From Cognataquiflexum gelatinilyticum (GTDB lineage: Bacteria; Bacteroidota; Bacteroidia; Cytophagales; Cyclobacteriaceae): a stretch of DNA of 64,000 nt. The notes beneath the pieces were generated by a model. The model worked only from the letters and a program-made list of their open reading frames with translations. It was not told the DNA's origin and ran no database searches. Below, one piece after another: positions 1 to 7,400 of the stretch. The position numbers were made by a program, and so were the translations under genes. The DNA is taken from the NCBI RefSeq assembly GCF_024813435.1, contig NZ_JANAEZ010000004.1, positions 1-64,000 of the forward strand, written 5' to 3'. Positions within the stretch are counted from its first letter, which is position 1, and every line of letters starts with the position of its first letter.

Positions 1-135
1 CAATCTAATCCAACAGTGTTAACTGCCGGATCTTTAATGTCGTTTCTCCAGTATTTCAATGAACTTTTACCGCCTCATCCGGCAGTATCGTAAGACTCTC
101 GCCCCATCTCTTTTTCCCGTTCCTTACAAACAGGA
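1..135 (-). other. Probable rRNA operon 5' leader with boxA antitermination site
   Basis: Read on the minus strand, this stretch lies just downstream of two strong promoters and has no usable reading frame: the best frame is broken by TGA after ten codons. At 48-64 it carries GTTCATTGAAATACTGG, which resembles the boxA antitermination element found ahead of 16S rRNA genes (Bacillus form: GTTCTTTGAAAACT). A perfect 10-bp inverted repeat (ACTGCCGGAT, 22-31 and 77-86) encloses the boxA. The expected continuation is a 16S gene to the left of position 1. The rRNA itself is not in the window, so this is inferred from promoter type, boxA and lack of coding. Confidence 0.6.
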
Positions 136-138
136 GTG

Positions 139-162
139 CAAAGGTAAGAATAAAATTTACAA
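139..162 (-). promoter_or_regulatory. Second rRNA-type promoter P2
   Basis: TACCTTTG at 139-146 is a perfect minus-strand -7 box and is followed by GCACTCC, as in P1. The only TTG upstream (160-162) lies 13 bp away, closer than the usual 19-20 bp, so the -33 element is weak or absent. Tandem promoters with the same initiation context are typical of stable-RNA operons. Confidence 0.5.
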
Positions 163-230
163 TCGGTGAAGAAAATAAAATTATTTTTTTGACCTTCTTA
201 TTTCAACAATTGTTCCCCCGTTTGGGAGTG

Positions 231-261
231 CAAAGGTGTAAATCATTTCATTAAACACAAA
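231..261 (-). promoter_or_regulatory. Bacteroidota sigma-A promoter P1 for the rRNA leader
   Basis: On the minus strand a -33 TTTG (258-261) is separated by 19 bp from CACCTTTG (231-238), one base from the TAnnTTTG -7 consensus. It is followed by GCACTCC, a sequence repeated after P2, which suggests two related start regions. Confidence 0.6.
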
Positions 262-321
262 GTTGTATTTTAAAATAATTAATAAATAGGACAAATGTCA
301 CTGATGGTCAGCAACAAAAAT

Positions 322-361
322 TTAAAAAAAATCCTGCCCCGATTTTTAACCGAGGCAGGAT
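322..361 (-). terminator. Rho-independent terminator of the DUF1080/Gfo operon
   Basis: Minus-strand hairpin with arms ATCCTGCCTCG and CGGGGCAGGAT (one G-U pair), a short A/T-rich loop, then a run of eight T. It sits 24 bp past the stop codon of the last gene and separates the operon from the rRNA promoters. Confidence 0.8.
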
Positions 362-384
362 ATCAATCAAAACCTGATATTTTC

Positions 385-981
385 TTAAAGTGCCTTCAAA
401 GTGATGTTTCTCCAATACACTTTGATCCCACCGCCATCATGGATCTGCAATAAAATCCCACCTTCGCCTTTACCAATCTTCTCGTCTGTATAATCCACCA
501 TTTGGACACCATTAACATAAGATGTGACTCTATCACCATTTACAACGATCTTCATTTTGTTCCAATCGCCATATTTCAAGGCTTTGTCCTTTTCGGGATC
601 AGGCTTGATCAACCAACCTCTGCCATAACTTTCATAAATCCCACCAGTATCGTTTCCCGGAGGGGCAACTTCTACCTGCCAACCTGATACTTTGGTACCG
701 TCAACCGTAGATCGTATAAAAACCCCGCTATTGCCATCCGCTTCTTGTTTGAACTCAAGGTTGATTTCAAAGTTTTTGTAATGCTTTTCTGTTCCCAAAT
801 AGCCGTAACCTTTATCAGGACCACTCTCAGATACAATCAATCCGTTTTCCACATACCATTTTTCGGTACCGTAGACTATCCAACCCATCAAATCCTTGCC
901 GTTGAACAACTTCTCTTTTTTCTGTCCAAATGAAACTTGCGCCAATAAGAGGAATAAACATACAATCAATAACTTTTTCAT
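385..981 (-). CDS. DUF1080 (3-keto-disaccharide hydrolase family) secreted protein
   Basis: A 198-residue protein with a Sec signal peptide (hydrophobic residues 4-17, cleavage after FGQ) and one DUF1080 / PF06439 domain over almost the whole mature chain. Visible family features are LFNGKDLMGW near the N terminus, NSGVFIR in the middle and YWRNITLKAL at the end, a concanavalin-like beta-sandwich. The family includes enzymes that cleave 3-keto-glycosides in the periplasm after C3 oxidation. It is the last of three minus-strand genes: its ATG overlaps the stop of the preceding DUF1080 gene by 4 bp (ATGA), so the two are translationally coupled. The exact substrate cannot be read from the sequence. 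Confidence 0.85.
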   Translation of the reverse strand: MKKLLIVCLFLLLAQVSFGQKKEKLFNGKDLMGWIVYGTEKWYVENGLIVSESGPDKGYGYLGTEKHYKNFEINLEFKQEADGNSGVFIRSTVDGTKVSGWQVEVAPPGNDTGGIYESYGRGWLIKPDPEKDKALKYGDWNKMKIVVNGDRVTSYVNGVQMVDYTDEKIGKGEGGILLQIHDGGGIKVYWRNITLKAL

Positions 982-1736
982 AATGGTCTAATCTTTATGT
1001 TTTTGTACCAAACTTCGCTACCGTGATCCTGAAGAGCAATCAATCCGGATTTTGAAATTGCGTAATCGGGAAAAGCATCCCACTTACCACTGTTCCGCTT
1101 TGTTTTCCAATCCTCAGAATAAGGCACGAATTCTACTGTCTTCTTTCCATTCAAATAGTATTCCGCCTTTTCATTGGTGAAAATAATTTTCGAAACATTC
1201 CATTCGCCGGCAGGCTTAACTACTCCCTCGAAATCAGGGACGTACATCGCATAGTCAGCCGCCAATGATTGCCAATCTTCCAAAGGCTGCGGGAATCCAA
1301 GCTGATCTATCACCTGGTATTCAGGTCCTGTGTAATAAGGTGCCGCATATTTTGGATCCTCCACTACATGATAGAAGACGCCACTGTTTCCACCTGTAGC
1401 TATTTTCCAGGTAAACTCCATTTCAAATTGCTCGAAATCCATTGGTGCAAATACAATATCCCCTCCGACATCTCCCCCATCATGACCTAGGCCCTTGAGG
1501 GCCCCATCTTCTACGGTCCAATTTGCAGGCAAAGAATCACCATTAAATGCCCTCCATCCATCTGTATTGACACCATCAAACAACAACATCCAACCTGCTG
1601 ATTTTTCATCCTCTGAGAGTGAATTGTCAGGAAGGATTACTTCAGCAACTTCTTCCGTCACTTCTTCGGCAGGCTTTGGGCCACAGGCCCAAGCCAAGGA
1701 TATCAAAGCTATCCAAGCTATTCTTGTGTATTTCAT
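978..1736 (-). CDS. DUF1080 lipoprotein (3-keto-glycoside hydrolase family)
   Basis: I start this gene at the ATG at 1736, which gives a lipoprotein signal (MKYTRIAWIALISLAWAC, lipid on Cys18) and lies 2 bp after the stop of the upstream oxidoreductase. A longer in-frame start would run into that gene and destroy the signal peptide. The 252-residue product has an acidic linker (residues 22-40) and a DUF1080 domain with LLFDGVNTDGW, GNSGVFYHV and VWYKNIKIRPL. It is larger than its downstream paralogue because of an insert around residues 125-170, so the two probably differ in specificity. Likely role: hydrolysis or lysis of 3-keto sugars at the membrane with its operon partners. Confidence 0.85.
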   Translation of the reverse strand: MKYTRIAWIALISLAWACGPKPAEEVTEEVAEVILPDNSLSEDEKSAGWMLLFDGVNTDGWRAFNGDSLPANWTVEDGALKGLGHDGGDVGGDIVFAPMDFEQFEMEFTWKIATGGNSGVFYHVVEDPKYAAPYYTGPEYQVIDQLGFPQPLEDWQSLAADYAMYVPDFEGVVKPAGEWNVSKIIFTNEKAEYYLNGKKTVEFVPYSEDWKTKRNSGKWDAFPDYAISKSGLIALQDHGSEVWYKNIKIRPL

Positions 1737-1738
1737 AA

Positions 1739-3091
1739 TTAAATCAATTTCATATTTACGGGATCCCATTTCATAAACTTATCTTGAAAGTAACTGTCGT
1801 TGCAGAGCAAGGCAGGTGCCGCAGCCCTGAATCCAAAAATCGGATCCTCGGCTACTGTGCCGTTTGTCCTTATGGCATTGAACCAATTTCCAAAATGGTC
1901 ATAATGTGCGCCTTTCCAGCTTCTTTCTGCAGCGTATACTGTCTCACGGGGAGGAAGAATTTTGGCTCTGCTTTCTTCGGTAGCTCCTCTCAATTTCGCC
2001 TGCTCTCTCAAAAACGGATCATCACTTTCAGCATTTTGATTGAGTTTGACGACTACTTCTTCCCACTTCACGTCCATGGAACCTTTGGTACCCACTATTC
2101 TCAAATAAGTAGTACCGCTCGTGCCATCCACAAAATTACATCTTAGAGAAAGGTTGAATCCGGGATGCTCAGGAGTCTGGGGATAATCAAACATACCCAA
2201 CAACACATCGGGAACTTCCCTTCCATCTTTCCAATACCTCAAGCCCCCCATGGAAGATACCTTGGTTGGACCTTTGGAATTGGTAATAAAATGCAAACTT
2301 GAAAAGAGGTGGACAAATAAATCGCCTGACATGCCTGTGCCATAATCAAGGTAATTTCTCCATCTGAAGAATCTCAAAGGATCCCAATCTCTAGCTGTGG
2401 TATTGGAGATGTATTTTTTCCAATCAACGGTCTGTTCATTTCCATCCTTTGGAACATTATATTGCCATGCGCCTTCAGGAGAATGTCTCGCCCAAAATCC
2501 TTCTGCATAAACAATGTCCCCAATGGCCCCGGCGGCAAGAAGTTCTTTGGCCTTTTCATTTCCCAATGAAGAAACACCTTGGCTGCCCACTACCATCACT
2601 TTCCCTGATTTTTTCCAAGCGTTGACGACTTCCATTCCTTCTTTGACAGAATGGACCATCGGCTTCTCGCAATAGACATGCTTTCCAGCATTCATGGCAT
2701 CGATACTGATCTGCTTGTGCCAATGGTCAGGAGTCGCAATGATAACTGCATCAATATCTTTTCTTTTGAGGACTTCCTGATAATCTTGGGTAACAAACAG
2801 ATTGGCTCCCCACTTCTGCTTGGCCGACTCAAGTCTGCCTTTGTACAAATCACAAACAGCCACCAACTTGACATTGGCATGCCTTAGCGCAGAATTGGTA
2901 TCTTCTGTACCCATGATTCCAGCTCCAATTAATGCCAAGTTGATAGGAGTATCGTTTACCATTTCAGAGGCAGGACCTCTTTCTAGGAAATTTTTATCGG
3001 GAATTTCTTCTGAAAATGCCAAAGGGCTGATCGCTGCTGCGGCACCTGTAGCACCAAGCTTTTTTAAGAAATGTCTTCTATTTTGCTTCAT
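1739..3091 (-). CDS. Tat-exported Gfo/Idh/MocA family oxidoreductase
   Basis: A 450-residue NAD(P)-dependent sugar oxidoreductase. The N terminus carries a twin-arginine signal (NRRHFLKKLG, then an Ala-rich stretch), so it should be exported folded with its cofactor. The Rossmann motif is ALIGAGIMG near residue 55, and the catalytic EKP motif (HVYCEKP) is near residue 140. The rest is the Gfo/Idh/MocA C-terminal alpha/beta fold. It is the first gene of a tight operon with two DUF1080 genes (2-bp gap, then 4-bp overlap). This fits the known scheme in which such enzymes oxidise the C3 hydroxyl of a glycoside and DUF1080 proteins then break the bond. Substrate unknown. Confidence 0.88.
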   Translation of the reverse strand: MKQNRRHFLKKLGATGAAAAISPLAFSEEIPDKNFLERGPASEMVNDTPINLALIGAGIMGTEDTNSALRHANVKLVAVCDLYKGRLESAKQKWGANLFVTQDYQEVLKRKDIDAVIIATPDHWHKQISIDAMNAGKHVYCEKPMVHSVKEGMEVVNAWKKSGKVMVVGSQGVSSLGNEKAKELLAAGAIGDIVYAEGFWARHSPEGAWQYNVPKDGNEQTVDWKKYISNTTARDWDPLRFFRWRNYLDYGTGMSGDLFVHLFSSLHFITNSKGPTKVSSMGGLRYWKDGREVPDVLLGMFDYPQTPEHPGFNLSLRCNFVDGTSGTTYLRIVGTKGSMDVKWEEVVVKLNQNAESDDPFLREQAKLRGATEESRAKILPPRETVYAAERSWKGAHYDHFGNWFNAIRTNGTVAEDPIFGFRAAAPALLCNDSYFQDKFMKWDPVNMKLI

Positions 3092-3213
3092 TTTCTGAGA
3101 TTGGTTATTATTGATATTTGGAATCGAAAAGTTAATTAAAATTTTTATAAAAGTATTTTCAAATGATCTATATTTTTATAAACGGGGGTTTTCCCAAGTA
3201 AGCAAACTCTTCT

Positions 3214-3975
3214 TTAAATACTTTCAAAATATCTTCCAGCAAAAAGCAATCTGCTTCCATACCAAGAAAACATTTCCCCATCCACTATCTTGATTTTAGT
3301 TTTGGGTAATTTTTCCTGAAAAAATAAAATGTGTTTTTCTTCGAATGGAAACGGCTCTGAACTGAGCAAAAGGAATTGCGGATTCAAATTGACGATTTCT
3401 TCCAAATCAATCTCAGGGTACCGAGATGGATTGATGAGATTTTTGAAACCTGCTTTTTCCAACATGAAATCTATAAAAGTATTGGAACCGACTGCAATCA
3501 AAGGATCTTTCCAAATTAGGTAAATAGCAGAACCTTTGAGTTTGAATTCTTTTTCCAAACCATGCTTAATCTCAGACACGATCTCATTGGCTTTTGAAAA
3601 AGTATCAGTCAATTCCCCAATGCTCAGAATCATCCGGTAGGCATCTTCCAAGGTGTAAATGTCACTCATCCAAACCGGAAACTTTTCAGCAAGTTTTTCA
3701 ATCCCTTCCTGATAGTTTTCCTCCTTGTTTCCAATAATCAGGTCAGGTTGAAGCGATTCGATTTTATCAAAATGGAAATTCTTTGTGCCCCCAATAACCG
3801 TTATTTCTTTTTTCAATCCTTTGGGATGGATACAAAATTTGGTAACGCCAACAATCTTATCTCTCAAACCCAAATCCACCAAAAGCTCTGTCTGCGATGG
3901 AACCAAAGAGACAATCCTTTTTGGTGGATTAGGAAGGGAGATGGTGCGATTGAGTTGGTCTTTGTGATAGGGCAT
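3214..3975 (-). CDS. Helical-backbone metal receptor / BtuF-like protein without signal peptide
   Basis: A 253-residue protein of the vitamin B12 / iron-siderophore binding fold (PF01497-like): RIVSLVPSQTELLVDLGL opens domain 1, ESLQPDLIIGNKEENY follows, and a long helix links to domain 2 (KDPLIAVGSNTFIDFMLEKAGF). Normal family members are periplasmic or lipid-anchored, but this one starts directly with the domain and has no hydrophobic leader and no ABC permease or ATPase nearby. A missed upstream start is unlikely because the sequence before the ATG is a TTATTTGG simple repeat. It may be a cytoplasmic corrinoid- or metal-binding protein. It shares orientation with the M42 peptidase 100 bp upstream. 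Confidence 0.75.
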   Translation of the reverse strand: MPYHKDQLNRTISLPNPPKRIVSLVPSQTELLVDLGLRDKIVGVTKFCIHPKGLKKEITVIGGTKNFHFDKIESLQPDLIIGNKEENYQEGIEKLAEKFPVWMSDIYTLEDAYRMILSIGELTDTFSKANEIVSEIKHGLEKEFKLKGSAIYLIWKDPLIAVGSNTFIDFMLEKAGFKNLINPSRYPEIDLEEIVNLNPQFLLLSSEPFPFEEKHILFFQEKLPKTKIKIVDGEMFSWYGSRLLFAGRYFESI

Positions 3976-4018
3976 GGTTATTTGGTTATTTGGTTATTTG
4001 GTTAATTGGTTATTTGAT
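3974..4018. repeat. GGTTATTTGGTTA simple repeat
   Basis: About four imperfect copies of the octamer GGTTATTT, directly abutting the start codon of the BtuF-like gene. The same motif family occurs at 30857-30965 behind the Wzi-like gene, so it is a dispersed low-complexity repeat. Confidence 0.8.
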
Positions 4019-4075
4019 AACACAAAACCTCTGATTGTAAATCTTAATAACTTATTAACTTATTAACCAATAACC

Positions 4076-5143
4076 TTATTTAATATATCTAAAATCAAAC
4101 TCCGGATCCAATTCAGCCAAGAATTGATACATCAGAAGAATGACATTTTCGATATCTTCTTTGCTAGCTGTCTCCACGGTCGTGTGCATGTATTTCAAAG
4201 GAAGGGAAATCAAGGCAGACGGAACGCCTTCATTGGAATAAGCAAAAGCATCTGTATCTGTTCCGGTACTTCTCGAAGCCGCTGCCCGTTGGAACGGAAT
4301 GCTGTTTTTCTTAGCGGATTCGATGACCAAATCCAATAACTTTTTGTGAACTGCTGCACCATAAGTCAAGACAGGTCCTTTTCCTGCTACCTGCTCGCCA
4401 CTTGTTATCTTGGAATACATTGGTGCAGTCGTATCGTGGCACACATCGGTGATGATCGCTACATTCGGCTTGATGCGGGCAGCAATCATTTCTGCGCCAC
4501 GAAGACCGATTTCTTCCTGCACGGCATTCACTATATATAAGCCGAAAGGAAGCTTGAGACCTGCCTCTTGGATTTTCCTCGCTACCTGTGCGATCATATA
4601 TCCCCCAATCCTGTTGTCCAAGGCCCTTCCTGAATAGAATTTTCCATTCAATTCCTGTAGTTCATCTTTGAAAGTAATCACGCAACCGACATGGATGCCC
4701 AATGCCTCCACTTCTTCTTTGTTTCTTGCCCCGACATCGATAAAAATATTATCCAAAGTCGGCCCTTCTTCTTTTCCTTCTTTCCTGACATGGATCGCCG
4801 GCCAACCAAAAACTCCGGGAATGACGGCTTTGTCCGTGTGGATATTTACCCGCATGGAAGGTGCGATCATGTGGTCCGAACCGCCGTTTCTACGGACATA
4901 GATATAGCCGTCCCCATTGATATAATTGACAAACCAACTGATCTCGTCGGCATGGGCTTCGATGACAACCTTGTATTCCGCTTCGGGATTGATCACCCCG
5001 ACGACTGTTCCATAGCTGTCAGTAAAGTAGCTGTCCACATAAGGTTTGATATAATCCAACCAAATCTGTTGACCCGAAGCCTCAAATCCCGTGGGAGAGG
5101 CGTTGTTGAGGTATTTGTAGAGGAAGGCTTGTTGTTTTTCCAT
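4076..5143 (-). CDS. M42 family metallopeptidase (glutamyl aminopeptidase type)
   Basis: A 355-residue cytoplasmic peptidase. I use the ATG at 5143 (MEKQQAFLYKYLNN), which matches family N termini; the 16 extra codons upstream look non-coding. M42 (di-metal TET aminopeptidase) motifs in order: ASPTGFE near residue 15, the metal ligand His in EAHADEISWFV near 67, SGRALDNRIGGY (bridging Asp) near 175, the catalytic pair in AVQEEIGLRGAE near 210, ITDVCHDTTAP, and the C-terminal metal His in KYMHTTVE. All key residues are present. It probably trims peptides from protein turnover as a large oligomer. Confidence 0.9.
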   Translation of the reverse strand: MEKQQAFLYKYLNNASPTGFEASGQQIWLDYIKPYVDSYFTDSYGTVVGVINPEAEYKVVIEAHADEISWFVNYINGDGYIYVRRNGGSDHMIAPSMRVNIHTDKAVIPGVFGWPAIHVRKEGKEEGPTLDNIFIDVGARNKEEVEALGIHVGCVITFKDELQELNGKFYSGRALDNRIGGYMIAQVARKIQEAGLKLPFGLYIVNAVQEEIGLRGAEMIAARIKPNVAIITDVCHDTTAPMYSKITSGEQVAGKGPVLTYGAAVHKKLLDLVIESAKKNSIPFQRAAASRSTGTDTDAFAYSNEGVPSALISLPLKYMHTTVETASKEDIENVILLMYQFLAELDPEFDFRYIK

Positions 5144-5162
5144 TTTGAGTTTTTTTATATTC

Positions 5163-5198
5163 TTGTCAACAGTCGACAGACGACGGTCCACAGCAGGT
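5163..5198. repeat. Short dispersed GTCAACAG / ACGGTC-ACAG repeat, left copy
   Basis: Contains GTCAACAG followed by GACGGTCCACAG. A related copy in inverted orientation lies on the other side of the four-helix-bundle gene (5610-5648). Confidence 0.6.
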
Positions 5199-5205
5199 TT
5201 ATAGG

Positions 5206-5538
5206 TTAGTTTATGTTGTTTCGTAAAGATTGAAGTTTCACAATTAAATTCTCTATAGATGCATAGAGAATTAAAAATTCATCTTCAACAATAATTCCTC
5301 TCTTTCTCCCTAAATAGAGGCAACCTACTACCTCAATTCCTGATCGGATAGAATATCCTAAAAATTTCTTGAATTCGGCATTCGATTGACCCGTTGATCC
5401 TTCTGCAATATTTAAAGCAATCGAATCAGCAGCTCGTTGAAGTTGCTGAGCTAAAACATACTTTTCATCTGATGGGAATTTTTTAATTAGTTTATTTATC
5501 TCAAATGAATAATCCAACGCCATTTCCCAAACCCTCAA
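5206..5538 (-). CDS. Four helix bundle protein (23S rRNA intervening-sequence family), apparent 5' frameshift
   Basis: Product of about 110 residues matching the S23-type four-helix-bundle family: VWEMALDYSFEINKL, QLQRAADSIALNIAEGS, and a C-terminal helical half with RSGIEVVGCLYLGRKRG. As it stands it must start at TTG 5538. One frame over there is an ATG at 5558 encoding MAFKFK, and adding one base to the A4 run near 5540-5543 would give MAFKFKNLRVWEMA, which looks like a complete family N terminus. I infer a one-base deletion, either real or a sequencing error. Family function is poorly known; members sit in 23S rRNA insertions or stand alone, as here. Related short repeats flank the gene on both sides. 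Confidence 0.75.
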   Translation of the reverse strand: MRVWEMALDYSFEINKLIKKFPSDEKYVLAQQLQRAADSIALNIAEGSTGQSNAEFKKFLGYSIRSGIEVVGCLYLGRKRGIIVEDEFLILYASIENLIVKLQSLRNNIN

Positions 5539-5609
5539 GTTTTGAACTTAAAAGCCATACTTTATCTATTTTGTTTCAATTACTATTTAAACCATGGTAA
5601 GAATACCTT

Positions 5610-5648
5610 TTGCGGGGACCTGTCGACCGTGGACTGTGGTCTGTTGAC
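5610..5648. repeat. Short dispersed GTCAACAG / ACGGTC-ACAG repeat, right (inverted) copy
   Basis: The reverse complement contains GTCAACAG and CACGGTCGACAG, matching the copy at 5163-5198. It lies just past the stop codon of the carboxylase gene. Confidence 0.55.
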
Positions 5649-5651
5649 CTT

Positions 5652-7235
5652 TTACAAGGGTATATTCCCATGCTTCTTCCTTGGCAATTTATCCACTTTG
5701 TTTTCGAGCATTTTGAAACCTCCGATCAGTTTTTCTCTAGTTTCAGAAGGGATGATCACCTCATCGATAAAACCTCTGTGGGCAGCACGGTATGGATTGG
5801 CGAATTTGGAAGTATAGTCATCAATTTTTTCCTGAAGTTTGGCGGCCGGATCTTCTGCTTCAGCGATTTCTCTTTTGAAAATAATTTCTGCCGCACCTTT
5901 GGGACCCATTACAGCAATTTCAGCAGTAGGCCAGGCAAAATTCAGATCAGCTCCGATATGTTTGGAATTCATCACATCGTAGGCTCCTCCATAGGCTTTT
6001 CGGGTGATGACGGTAATCCTTGGAACTGTCGCCTCCGAGAACGCATAGAGCAATTTGGCACCATTGGTAATGATTCCGTTCCATTCCTGATCTGTTCCAG
6101 GTAAAAATCCCGGCACATCCACCAAGACCAATAGCGGTACATTAAAGGAGTCACAGAATCTCACAAACCTTGCCGCTTTCATTGAAGCATGGTTGTCCAA
6201 TACCCCGGCAAGTGATTGCGGTTGATTTCCCACGATACCAATGCTTCTTCCTGCAAGTCTTGCAAATCCCACCACAATATTATCTGCGTAATTTTTGTGA
6301 ACTTCGAGAAATGATCCTTCGTCACAGATCCCATCCACTACATCGCGGATATCATAAGGATGATTGGGATTGTCTGGAATGATGGTATCCAAAATCTTCC
6401 TGGATTCATCTTCTTTCAAATCGTATCCATAAACCGGAGCTGTATCCTCACAGTTTTGAGGCATGTAACTCAGCAATTTTTTAATATGGTTGATACATTC
6501 CAATTCATTGGCACAGGCAAAATGTGTCACTCCACTTTTGGTAGAATGTGTACTCGCACCACCTAATTCCTCTGCAGTGACATTTTCGGCAGTGACGGTT
6601 TTCACAACATTGGGACCTGTCACAAACATGTATGAGGTGTTTTCGACCATCAGAATAAAATCTGTGATCGCAGGAGAATAAACCGCACCACCTGCACAAG
6701 GTCCCATGATGGCAGATATCTGAGGCACTACACCTGAGGCCAAAGTATTTCTATAAAAAATATCCGCATATCCACCTAAAGAGACAACGCCTTCCTGAAT
6801 CCTTGCTCCTCCCGAATCATTCAACCCGATCACCGGCGCACCGTTTTTCATGGCCATGTCCATGATTTTGCAGATTTTCTCCGCATGTGTTTCCGAAAGA
6901 GACCCTCCAAAAACGGTAAAGTCCTGCGAATACACATAGACCAATCGTCCATTGATTTCTCCATATCCTGTCACCACACCATCTCCAAGGTAATGCTCTT
7001 TGTCCAATCCAAAATCCTTGGCCCGATGCATCACAAATTTGTCGATTTCCTGAAAAGTGCCTTCATCAAGCAAAAAATGGATCCTTTCCCTTGCCGTAAG
7101 TTTGCCTTTCTTGTGTTGGGCAGCAATTCTTGCTTCTCCCCCGCCGAGCAAAGCTTCCTCGTTTTTCTTATTCAGTAATTCAAATTTGTCCTTATTGGAG
7201 GGAAGGGTATACACGCCTTTGATTTTGCTGTCCAT
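5652..7235 (-). CDS. Acyl-CoA carboxylase beta subunit (propionyl-CoA carboxylase carboxyltransferase)
   Basis: A 527-residue biotin-dependent carboxyltransferase starting at ATG 7235 (MDSKIKGVYTLPSN); nine codons further upstream are probably not translated because a perfect -7 promoter box lies there. N and C carboxyltransferase domains each fill half of the chain. Oxyanion-hole motifs are visible: GGARIQEGV and GPCAGGAVYSPA in the N domain, RKAYGGAYDVM in the C domain. The end, KKHGNIPL, is typical of PccB. It transfers carboxyl from carboxybiotin to propionyl-CoA or a similar acyl-CoA. The biotin carboxylase/BCCP subunit is not in this window, so the partner is encoded elsewhere. Confidence 0.9.
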   Translation of the reverse strand: MDSKIKGVYTLPSNKDKFELLNKKNEEALLGGGEARIAAQHKKGKLTARERIHFLLDEGTFQEIDKFVMHRAKDFGLDKEHYLGDGVVTGYGEINGRLVYVYSQDFTVFGGSLSETHAEKICKIMDMAMKNGAPVIGLNDSGGARIQEGVVSLGGYADIFYRNTLASGVVPQISAIMGPCAGGAVYSPAITDFILMVENTSYMFVTGPNVVKTVTAENVTAEELGGASTHSTKSGVTHFACANELECINHIKKLLSYMPQNCEDTAPVYGYDLKEDESRKILDTIIPDNPNHPYDIRDVVDGICDEGSFLEVHKNYADNIVVGFARLAGRSIGIVGNQPQSLAGVLDNHASMKAARFVRFCDSFNVPLLVLVDVPGFLPGTDQEWNGIITNGAKLLYAFSEATVPRITVITRKAYGGAYDVMNSKHIGADLNFAWPTAEIAVMGPKGAAEIIFKREIAEAEDPAAKLQEKIDDYTSKFANPYRAAHRGFIDEVIIPSETREKLIGGFKMLENKVDKLPRKKHGNIPL

Positions 7236-7259
7236 GTCTCTAAAGTTATTTGGTTTGGT

Positions 7260-7267
7260 CAAATATA
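7260..7267 (-). promoter_or_regulatory. -7 box of the carboxylase promoter
   Basis: TATATTTG on the minus strand is a perfect TAnnTTTG, 24 bp before the ATG. A TTTC lies 20 bp upstream where a -33 TTTG is expected. Confidence 0.45.
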
Positions 7268-7400
7268 ATGCGGGACAATCTAGTGAGGAAATTTAAATTG
7301 AGGAACATCCCGGAAATTCGATTTCGTGGCAATAGAAAAATTCTTAACAATGGAATTAGAATAAACTTTTTATATTCGCGCATTCAAAAATCAAGGTGGT

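Noticed and set aside
22..86. Short peptide frame in the left-edge minus strand (ends DPAVNTVGLD-like)
   Set aside because: Interrupted by TGA after ten codons; boxA, inverted repeat and stable-RNA promoters explain the stretch better as an rRNA leader.
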